A stretch of DNA of 64,000 nucleotides from CAWUKV01 sp963923025 (lineage in GTDB: Bacteria; Cyanobacteriota; Cyanobacteriia; Phormidesmidales; Phormidesmidaceae), in NCBI GenBank assembly GCA_963923025.1, contig CAWUKV010000004.1, positions 1 through 64,000 of the forward strand, in the 5' to 3' direction. The notes beneath the pieces are model-generated. The model was given only the letters and a program-made list of their open reading frames with translations, was not told the origin of the DNA and did no database searches. Shown here piece by piece: positions 35,681-41,885 of the stretch; the first letter of the stretch is position 1, and each line of letters begins with the position of its first letter. Position numbers and translations under genes: made by a program.

Positions 35681-36622
35681 GTGAAAGATGCTCCTCGGCC
35701 CGGTTCGCCCCCGGTCTACACTAACCGTCCCCCCGCCTACACCACCGAGCCCAAACGCCGCTGCACCGTTACCGTCACCGAGGCGGGCTGGTTTGGGGCT
35801 AAGGCCGCAGCCGAAGCGGTGGGCTGCGTCAGCCTGTCGGACATGATCGAGCGCCTGGGTCGAGGCGAACTTGCTGTTTTGCCCAGCGATGAATTTCCCG
35901 GTGAGGCGTTTGGCGATACCGTTACACCACCCGCACCCAGCCGTTACGCTGCGCCTCACCCACCGAGCCAACCGATTGGCACAGGCATTCCTCCATACAC
36001 TCAGTCCGTAGGTCCGCGACTTAGCCAGTCATTGGGCCATGTTCTGGCGCTGCTGCGACAACTGCCGCGACTTTTCTTGACTGCTGCCTGCGCGGTTCTG
36101 ATCCTGATTCCGGTTCTATATATTGTGAACCTATCGACAGAGGCTACGGGTAGCTTTACACCGGGGCTTGCAGGCGTTCCCGAAACGGGGGAACAGGTGG
36201 CAGGGTACAACGTTACCGATCACTTTCGCATTCGCCCGGTGCATCCGGTCACCGGGGCTAAAAACGTTCCTCACAACGGTGTAGACGTCGCCACACCAGA
36301 GGGCACGCCCGTCTATGCGGTGGGGGCCGTTGGCGATACCGTTACTGTCAAATGCTGGTGGGATGTGGACGGCGGCGGCTGGGTGGCTAACCAAACCACA
36401 GCATCGCTGCCCAACTACGTCTTTCAGTCGCTGCACCTGCAAGAGAACGAATGCCGCAGTGGCGAGTTCAAAGCGGGCGAGGTGATTGCGCTGACGGGCA
36501 ATACCGGCATTGGTACCGGAGCCCACTACGACTTTCGCGTCAAGATCGACGGCCGGTATGTGCCGCCTGATCGCACCTTCTTAGAATCGGCACTAACCGG
36601 GGAGCTGCTGGCAGGTAGCTGA
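35681..36622 (+). CDS. M23-type peptidase, membrane anchored, variant HxD site
   Basis: A 313-residue protein starting at GTG. The first 80 residues include VTVTEAGWFGAKAAAEAVGC and a proline-rich cytoplasmic segment. A membrane helix follows at about 130-150 (LFLTAACAVLILIPVLYIVN). The periplasmic C-terminal domain (about 180-305) looks like an M23/LytM endopeptidase: HNGVDVATPEGTPVYAVGAV gives the H-x3-D zinc ligands, SLHLQ follows, and GTGAHYDFRVKIDGRYVPP occupies the final motif. In M23 enzymes that motif is HxH, whereas here it is HYD, so the last zinc ligand is Asp instead of His. The target would be peptidoglycan cross-links if the enzyme is active. Confidence 0.78.
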   Translation: MKDAPRPGSPPVYTNRPPAYTTEPKRRCTVTVTEAGWFGAKAAAEAVGCVSLSDMIERLGRGELAVLPSDEFPGEAFGDTVTPPAPSRYAAPHPPSQPIGTGIPPYTQSVGPRLSQSLGHVLALLRQLPRLFLTAACAVLILIPVLYIVNLSTEATGSFTPGLAGVPETGEQVAGYNVTDHFRIRPVHPVTGAKNVPHNGVDVATPEGTPVYAVGAVGDTVTVKCWWDVDGGGWVANQTTASLPNYVFQSLHLQENECRSGEFKAGEVIALTGNTGIGTGAHYDFRVKIDGRYVPPDRTFLESALTGELLAGS

Positions 36623-36956
36623 TAGGCATAACGAGCAAAATTAATTGCTCTGCTGTTCATTGATAGTGGTTTTCTGCTGTATGGCAATCCGCGAAAAGGT
36701 TGAACCGGATTGCCAGTCGCAGAGCGCTATGCGCCAAGAGGAACAGCCCCAAAAGGAGACTCAAGCAAAGTGACTAAGGCTGTTATAACCACTAATGTGT
36801 TCAAACCATTTACTGAAGCTAATTAAAGGGTGGATGAATTTATTGGAATACCTGGGAATATCCGAATAAATACTTAAATATGTGAAATCATGAAAATGTA
36901 TTTCATTTACTAATTTAGGTCTAGAGAGGGTTGTTCTATCTCTAGAATACTGTTCC
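36623..36956. other. intergenic region with a 10-bp hairpin
   Basis: About 330 bases. TGGCAATCCG (36682-36691) pairs perfectly with CGGATTGCCA (36706-36715) around a 14-base loop, 60 bp after the M23 stop, and may end that transcript, though no U run follows. The last 150 bases are AT-rich and should carry the promoter of the next gene. Nothing else was seen. Confidence 0.5.
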
Positions 36957-37742
36957 ATGAAGGTGACTAGCTCCCTTATGCTGGCCCAGCAGGGTGACCA
37001 GCATGCGATCGCAACTCTCATCAACAAGCACGTTTACCAACTGGGTCTTTCTGCTAGCGCCGAACGGTCTCGTCGGGGGCTCATCCTTACAGTCGAGCAT
37101 CCGCAGCAGCTGCCTGATGAGCAGTGGACAACCGATTTTGTTCACCGTCTACTGTCACGGGTACGGCCAGCGGGAATCCAACACGTCCGACTCAAGGGAC
37201 GCGTGACCGGACAGCGCTTGGCTTGGCAACAGCAATTAACGCTAGACACCCCTCGACCTGCCCAGCAGTATCCTAAGCAGCGACGCGATATCTCCACGAC
37301 GCTAACCATGGTCAGCATTTTGGCGCTATCCGTAGCGGGTCTTTTGCAGAGCTACCGCAGCCAAAACCAGCCTTGGGAATACCAGCTTGAGCGAGTTGAC
37401 GCACCGCTATTACAAGCCACACTGACCGACTACGGCACTCAAGGATGGGAGCTGACCGCCGCGCCCAAAGCCATTCCCGTAGACGATGACGAGACATCGG
37501 TCGTCTACGAAATTGTCTTCAAGCGACAGGTCTCTCCAAAAGGCAACGCCGTCCTGACCGTTCCCCCGCTGAATTTTGGCACCGTCACAGACGATATTCA
37601 ATTCCAAACGCTGAACGAGCAAGGCCAAACGGTTATTAAGTCTGCCGCTCGAACACCGGCAGAACCGGCTGTCGGCTCCCAGTTCGAAGACACTCAGCCG
37701 CCTCTGATGCCACCGCCGCTGCCCGTGCCCGCTGTCCCCTAG
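36957..37742 (+). CDS. membrane protein with DUF4177-like domain, hypothetical
   Basis: A 261-residue protein. The first 105 residues are cytoplasmic and basic. A single membrane helix (TLTMVSILALSVAGLLQSY) lies at about residues 118-136. After it comes WEYQLERVDAPLLQATLTDY then GTQGWELTAAP, which has the W-E-Y...L...G-x-x-GWEL pattern of DUF4177-like small domains. The C-terminal third is proline-rich (ending PPLMPPPLPVPAVP). The stop TAG shares the palindrome CTAG with the stop of the converging toxin gene. Function unknown. Confidence 0.65.
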   Translation: MKVTSSLMLAQQGDQHAIATLINKHVYQLGLSASAERSRRGLILTVEHPQQLPDEQWTTDFVHRLLSRVRPAGIQHVRLKGRVTGQRLAWQQQLTLDTPRPAQQYPKQRRDISTTLTMVSILALSVAGLLQSYRSQNQPWEYQLERVDAPLLQATLTDYGTQGWELTAAPKAIPVDDDETSVVYEIVFKRQVSPKGNAVLTVPPLNFGTVTDDIQFQTLNEQGQTVIKSAARTPAEPAVGSQFEDTQPPLMPPPLPVPAVP

Positions 37743-38065
37743 GTAGCAAACATCTCGACCAGTACTTTAAGTACCGTGGCTTGAACCAGCGGATGAATGT
37801 TGCCAAGCTTTTTGAGCAGCCGCTTTTTGTCAACAGTGCGGAGCTGGTCTAGCACGATTTGCCCAGCTTTACCGTCAAACTCGCAGGCTACGCGGGTAGG
37901 GTATAGTTTGCTGCCAGTCGTCATCGGGGCCACCATCACGGTTGCAATGTAGCGATTCATCTCATCGGGTGAGACAACCAGGCAAGGGCGCGTTTTATGA
38001 ATTTCTTTGCCGACGGTGGGGTCCAAATTGACCAGGTAGACTTCGAAGCGGGCTACCACGTCCAC
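37739..38065 (-). CDS. mazF: MazF/PemK-family toxin (endoribonuclease)
   Basis: A 108-residue MazF-type toxin. FEVYLVNLDPTVGKEIHKTR followed by PCLVVSPDEMN has the strand-turn and the conserved G...I.K.RP.LV block; VMVAPMTTGSKLYPTRVACE and GQIVLDQLRTVDKKRL complete the fold, including the conserved T and the catalytic Arg of the family. Such toxins cut mRNA at short sequences when the antitoxin is degraded. It overlaps the upstream antitoxin gene by 13 bp, the usual coupled arrangement, and its stop overlaps that of the converging gene. Confidence 0.93.
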   Translation of the reverse strand: MDVVARFEVYLVNLDPTVGKEIHKTRPCLVVSPDEMNRYIATVMVAPMTTGSKLYPTRVACEFDGKAGQIVLDQLRTVDKKRLLKKLGNIHPLVQATVLKVLVEMFAT

Positions 38066-38367
38066 TCATCCTCATCCCAGTCAGTGGTTGTGTCTGCATC
38101 AAGTAGGGCATCGTCACCGTTGGCGGCCATTGCCTGAAACTGATTCGCCCAACCGGCTCGGGGCAGCTGTACGTTGCGAATCACCAGTTGCTCGCCCTCG
38201 ACCAGCAACTCCACTTCACCGAACAGCCCCAGCTGCTCTAACACCGGCTTAGGAATGCGTACGCCTTGAGAGTTGCCAATTTTAACAATGCGGGTGCGTG
38301 CCACCAGTGCGGTAGAACCGGGGTGAATGGATTGACCCGCGACAGCAGGCAGACTTGGCCTCACCAT
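38053..38367 (-). CDS. mazE: AbrB/MazE-family antitoxin
   Basis: A 104-residue antitoxin from the ATG at 38367. The swapped-hairpin DNA-binding domain is ARTRIVKIGNSQGVRIPKPV then LEQLG...EVELLVEGEQLVIR, and the acidic tail (DADTTTDWDEDEWTW) is the toxin-binding region. The first 21 residues lie outside the domain, so a GTG at 38304, which gives MARTRIVKIGNSQGV and 83 aa, may be the true start. The complex usually represses its own promoter. A matching direct repeat lies just upstream at 38371-38390. Confidence 0.88.
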   Translation of the reverse strand: MVRPSLPAVAGQSIHPGSTALVARTRIVKIGNSQGVRIPKPVLEQLGLFGEVELLVEGEQLVIRNVQLPRAGWANQFQAMAANGDDALLDADTTTDWDEDEWTW

Positions 38368-38370
38368 AGG

Positions 38371-38390
38371 CTTCGTAATTACTTCGTAAT
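38371..38390. promoter_or_regulatory. direct repeat upstream of the antitoxin, possible operator
   Basis: CTTCGTAAT occurs at 38371-38379 and again at 38382-38390, an 11-bp period (one helical turn). On the coding strand it reads ATTACGAAG twice, immediately before the antitoxin ATG. AbrB/MazE proteins bind paired sites in their own promoters, so this is a reasonable autoregulatory operator. This is inferred from position and repetition. Confidence 0.45.
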
Positions 38391-38413
38391 CACTATTAGT
38401 TTAGCACCCCTCA

Positions 38414-38519
38414 TATAGCTAGCGCCACATAGCTTAGGACACCGAGTACGGCAGTCCCGCTTGGCGTAGAGCTATATGGCGTCGCAGCCTTGTCCTAACG
38501 GATCTGGCGGCTGCTATAG
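38414..38519 (+). repeat. MITE-like repeat, copy A (about 106 bp)
   Basis: The element begins TATAGCTAGCGCCACATAG and ends GGCGGCTGCTATAG. The reverse complement of its right end (CTATAGCAGCCGCCAG) matches the left end, giving terminal inverted repeats of about 14 bases. A second copy in inverted orientation lies at 39297-39402 and aligns along its whole length without gaps at roughly 78% identity, counted by eye. Small size, terminal inverted repeats and no coding capacity point to a non-autonomous mobile element. Confidence 0.7.
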
Positions 38520-38629
38520 AACCTCGAGCGTGCCGTTTAAGCCTGCAAAAAATTTGAGTGACAGGGATTTTCGTTAGGCTGGGCATGTTGTACACAGCAT
38601 TTAATACTCGGTTTCTCCACGCGATCGCT

Positions 38630-39142
38630 ATGAACCGTCTCCTTTCCTGTGGTGTGTTGGTTAGCCTGCTCTGTGGCAGTATTGCCCTACCCGCCACTGC
38701 CACCCCCGGTCTTATTATCACGGCCAAGCAAACTGCCGAAGACAACTACACCCGCTACATGCGCCTGGGCTACGCCTACACCAACCAGTTTGACTACAAT
38801 ACCGCCCTAATTAACTTTCGGCGGGCGTTAGCTGCACGGCCTGGAGACCCCTATGCGGCAACGGCTGTGGCGAATACCGAGTTTTACCTGGAGCGCGATC
38901 GCGCCGCCCGTCGTCAGCGTGAAATTGACCGCCTAGAGGCGCGCCTCGCCACTGCGGGTGAGCAAAACGACTGGGTCTGCGCCGCCGCCACCATTGACGA
39001 GCTGATCAAATACACCGAGCCCGACTCCTTCGAACGCCGTCGCCTGCAAGGCTACAGAGGAGAATTAACCGGTCTAATGGACGCACGGGCCAACCTGGAC
39101 AGCTGGTCCACGGTCTGTAGCCCGGAAGGACCGCTCTACTAA
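38630..39142 (+). CDS. exported TPR-like protein
   Basis: A 170-residue protein from the ATG at 38630 (MNRLLSCGVLVSLLCGSIAL). The signal peptide ends near ATA-TPG. The mature part has a TPR-like helix pair (RYMRLGYAYTNQFDYNTALI, NFRRALAARPGDPYAATAVA) followed by a charged helix (RAARRQREIDRLEARLATAG) and two cysteines. This resembles periplasmic cyanobacterial proteins with one or two TPRs; its function is unknown. It is enclosed by the two inverted MITE-like repeats, which is unusual for its neighbourhood. Confidence 0.78.
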   Translation: MNRLLSCGVLVSLLCGSIALPATATPGLIITAKQTAEDNYTRYMRLGYAYTNQFDYNTALINFRRALAARPGDPYAATAVANTEFYLERDRAARRQREIDRLEARLATAGEQNDWVCAAATIDELIKYTEPDSFERRRLQGYRGELTGLMDARANLDSWSTVCSPEGPLY

Positions 39143-39296
39143 AACTGCGCTTGTTCTCCGCAAACTAAATTGTTACATTATTTAACATAGACAGATTCGG
39201 TTACGGCCTGAAGTTGCGTGAACTTCTAGGGTTGGGTAACCGCTCGGATTAGGACAGCTCCGTTTTGGTCCCAAGGGGGCTAGCGCTGCTCCTAAC

Positions 39297-39402
39297 CTAT
39301 GGCAGTCGCCAGTGACCCTAGGGCAAGGCTGCGACACCACACGGCTTTATGCCAAACAGGCTCGCCATACTCGGTGTCCTGACCTATGTGGCGCTAGCTA
39401 TG
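39297..39402 (-). repeat. MITE-like repeat, copy B (about 106 bp, inverted)
   Basis: Reverse-complement copy of the repeat at 38414-38519. It reads CATAGCTAGCGCCACATAGG on the minus strand from 39402, and shares the central blocks AGGACACCGAGTA and GTCGCAGCCTTG with copy A. Its ends also form imperfect terminal inverted repeats. It overlaps the non-coding leader in front of the pentapeptide gene, whose real start (39438) is beyond the repeat. Confidence 0.7.
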
Positions 39403-39437
39403 AATGGCAAAGACTATGTAATCAGCGTTGGAGTGTT

Positions 39438-39977
39438 ATGGATGCGTCTCAGCTAGCAGAGCAATATGGGCGAGGTCAGCGGCAGTTTCTTAGGGCTGAT
39501 CTGAAGGAACAGCACTTTCTGGCCCTGACGCTATCCGACGCGCAGTTTGACTACGCCGACTTCACCAGTAGCAATTTAGCTGCAGCACAGCTAAATCGTG
39601 CCAGCTTCAAAGGTGCCATGCTGTGGCGAGCCTGTTTGGACAAAGCCAACCTACAGCAGTCCCGCTTCGAACGGGCCTTACTCATTCGGGCATCGCTGGT
39701 CGAGGCCAACTTACAATCCGCAAGCCTAAGCGGCTGCGACCTGCGCCTGGCAAACCTACAGCAGGCTAACTGTCTAAGCACCAACTTAGCGGGCGCAAAT
39801 TTGGCCTATGCCGACCTTTCTGGCGCGAGTCTACGGGGCGCTAACCTGGCTGGCGCAGACCTGACTGGGGCAAAACTTATCGATGTCGATTGGACCGGCG
39901 CACTAACCACAGCCGTCCTTTGGCCCAAAGGGTTTGCCCTACCGCAACCTTCACCGAAAGAACTCCTGCCACTGTAG
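39438..39977 (+). CDS. pentapeptide-repeat protein
   Basis: A 179-residue protein from the ATG at 39438, preceded by GGAG four bases away. An in-frame extension upstream runs into the MITE-like repeat and is rejected. After a short N-terminal helix (MDASQLAEQYGRGQRQFLRA) the chain is pentapeptides of type A(D/N)LxX: NLAAAQLNRASFKGAMLWRA, CLDKANLQQSRFERALLI, NLAGANLAYADLSGASLRGA and NLAGADLTGAKLIDVDW. These form a four-sided right-handed beta-helix. It is cytoplasmic, with no signal. Some such proteins mimic DNA and inhibit gyrase, but nothing here shows that role. Confidence 0.88.
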   Translation: MDASQLAEQYGRGQRQFLRADLKEQHFLALTLSDAQFDYADFTSSNLAAAQLNRASFKGAMLWRACLDKANLQQSRFERALLIRASLVEANLQSASLSGCDLRLANLQQANCLSTNLAGANLAYADLSGASLRGANLAGADLTGAKLIDVDWTGALTTAVLWPKGFALPQPSPKELLPL

Positions 39978-39992
39978 TGCGTGACTCTCTCG

Positions 39993-40292
39993 CTACGGTT
40001 CTAGCAAAAGCTGCGATCGCCACAACCGCGCCCGACAGACCTGGGCGCTGTATTGCATGATCAGGCGTCGCTGTCGTTCGCTTGGGATTCGGCCCATGGC
40101 GTCGTATTTAGCAATGGCCGAGGCCAGACTACGGGCATCGCTGTAGTCAACCCCCTGAGACATCAGCTTCTGACAGTACAGAATCCCTCGAGTTCGAATG
40201 GATGCGGAGGCGTGATGAGCCGCAGGGGCATCAGGAGAAAGGGGAGGAGAGTACATGGGAACCGGAAACGAAGGAACCTTAAATCGGGGCAA
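39993..40292 (-). CDS. small basic hypothetical protein
   Basis: A 99-residue protein. A proline/alanine-rich N-terminus of about 30 residues is followed by a helical basic part: IRTRGILYCQKLMSQGVDYS, DARSLASAIAKYDAMGRIPS and ERQRRLIMQYSAQVCRARLW. The second half looks like a folded small domain and is preferred to an 86-codon frame on the opposite strand, which has low-complexity content. An internal ATG at codon 13 could be the start. I do not recognise the family. Confidence 0.55.
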   Translation of the reverse strand: MPRFKVPSFPVPMYSPPLSPDAPAAHHASASIRTRGILYCQKLMSQGVDYSDARSLASAIAKYDAMGRIPSERQRRLIMQYSAQVCRARLWRSQLLLEP

Positions 40293-40925
40293 GTGGCGAT
40301 GCTGATTCTGTAGAAAGGCACTCGATTCATTCAGGCTGTCAAAGTTTAAGTCATGTATTTGTTGAGCTCATTACTGTCTGGGTCGACGCCCTCAAGCACT
40401 GGCTCAAAGGTCAGTAATCTGCATCAGTTTTATCCGTTTAACATTCATTTAACAGACAAATCACCAGACAACATGAGTTAGCCAATAGGAGCAAACAACA
40501 CCCGACAATGACGTCTATAATCTAGAACAACGAGGGTTATAGCCTAAGCATCATTGATGCGTAAAAACGACGCAGACTAGCGATGTCAGCTTATGGTAGA
40601 CGCAAGCAAGCCTTGTACACTCCTCCAAAAGTATCAAGGAATCTTGCTCCTTAAAATAGAATTTTTTGCTAGTTCAATTCCCCAAATCAGGCCAGTAAAA
40701 GACATCCGGTACTGCTGCTAGATGCAATTAGCCTAGGATAAGCAAATAAAAAATTCAGATTTCAAAGAGGAGATGCTCAAAATATCTTTTGTTCTTTTTA
40801 GAAAAGCATTTTTTTCTGCATTTTCTTAAATTTTAGTGACGCTATAGATTATTTTTCCTGATTCTTTTATTGACCTGAGCCTCAACCTGTTCCCAAAATG
40901 CAAGTGGCGCTCTCCAGCCTTTGCC
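40293..40925. other. AT-rich intergenic region
   Basis: About 630 bases, unusually AT-rich for this part of the window (especially 40,620-40,870). No reading frame, tRNA or clear inverted repeat was found. It must contain the promoter of the alpha/beta hydrolase gene and possibly that of the minus-strand 99-aa gene. Confidence 0.4.
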
Positions 40926-41885
40926 ATGGCCCCAATCTCAGACCACAACCCTGCTGCGATCGCGGCTGACGCACCAGCAGCATCCGATTCGACCGCGTCC
41001 ATCACCTGGCAGGGGTATCGCTGTGCCTACCAGCAGTATCTCGCCCCACAGGCCCAGCAGCAGGATCTGCCCGCAGTGGTTTTTATTCATCCCATTGGCG
41101 TTGGGTTGTCCAGTGGATTTTGGCAACCGCTCTTGCAAATGTGTCAGGCCCGTCAAGCCGTTCCGTCACTCTATTTTCCTGACCTGTTGGGCTGCGGCCA
41201 AAGCGATATGCCACACCGGGCTTACTACCCCATCGACTGGGCAGAACAGGTGAGTACGCTAATCGTTGAGACGGTGCAGCAACCCGTCGTTTTAGTGGTG
41301 CAGGGTGCGCTTCTGCCTGTGGCAGTGGAGCTGGTAACCCGCACACCCGCAGCAGCACAGGTCAAAGGACTCATGCTGTCAGGGCCACCCGCTTGGTCAC
41401 TGATGACGCAGGCAACCTCGCCCCGGCAACAGCGACTGAGCTGGAACCTGCTGGATTCGCCCTTTGGCTGGGCCTTCTATCGCTACGCTCGACGACGGGC
41501 ATTTTTGGCCTCTTTTTCTCGCCGTCAGCTCTTTGCCAGTGACGCCGAGATTTCAGACGCCTGGCTGACGATGCTAACGGACGGGGCCGCAGACATGGCC
41601 AGTCGGCATGCGGTGTTCTCCTTTCTGGCTGGGCTATGGCGACAGGGCTATGGCGACGCCATGTCACGCATCCAGATACCCACCTTGATTGCGATGGGGG
41701 AAGCGGCCTCGACGATTGACCGAGTGGCCGCAGGGGCACGGGACCAAAGCCGCCTTCAGGACTATCTCACCCACTGGCCCAACGCGAAGGGGATGACGCT
41801 GCCAGGGCGCAATGTATTGCCCTACGAGTCCACCGCAGCGTTTACCGCGGCGCTCTTGGACTTTGTGGCACAGGTCATGGCCTAG
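40926..41885 (+). CDS. alpha/beta-hydrolase fold protein, catalytic residues missing
   Basis: A 319-residue protein from ATG. AVVFIHPIGVGLSSGFWQPL (oxyanion HPIG), YFPDLLGCGQSDMP and the helical cap region match the alpha/beta-hydrolase fold. At the nucleophile elbow the chain reads VVLVVQGALLPVAVEL, where GxSxG would be expected, so Ser is Gly. The acid strand ends IPTLIAMGEAAS without the usual Asp. The C-terminal His motif reads LPGRNVLPYES without His. All three triad positions therefore look lost. The stop codon abuts the stop of the converging kinase gene with no spacer. It may be a conserved non-catalytic cyanobacterial member. Confidence 0.82.
   Translation: MAPISDHNPAAIAADAPAASDSTASITWQGYRCAYQQYLAPQAQQQDLPAVVFIHPIGVGLSSGFWQPLLQMCQARQAVPSLYFPDLLGCGQSDMPHRAYYPIDWAEQVSTLIVETVQQPVVLVVQGALLPVAVELVTRTPAAAQVKGLMLSGPPAWSLMTQATSPRQQRLSWNLLDSPFGWAFYRYARRRAFLASFSRRQLFASDAEISDAWLTMLTDGAADMASRHAVFSFLAGLWRQGYGDAMSRIQIPTLIAMGEAASTIDRVAAGARDQSRLQDYLTHWPNAKGMTLPGRNVLPYESTAAFTAALLDFVAQVMA

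Noticed and set aside
39312..39437. N-terminal extension of the pentapeptide protein
   Set aside because: It translates the MITE-like repeat; the ATG at 39438 has its own GGAG and leads directly into the family fold.
40053..40313. 86-codon plus-strand frame opposite the 99-aa gene
   Set aside because: Basic low-complexity sequence; the minus-strand frame has a more protein-like helical domain.
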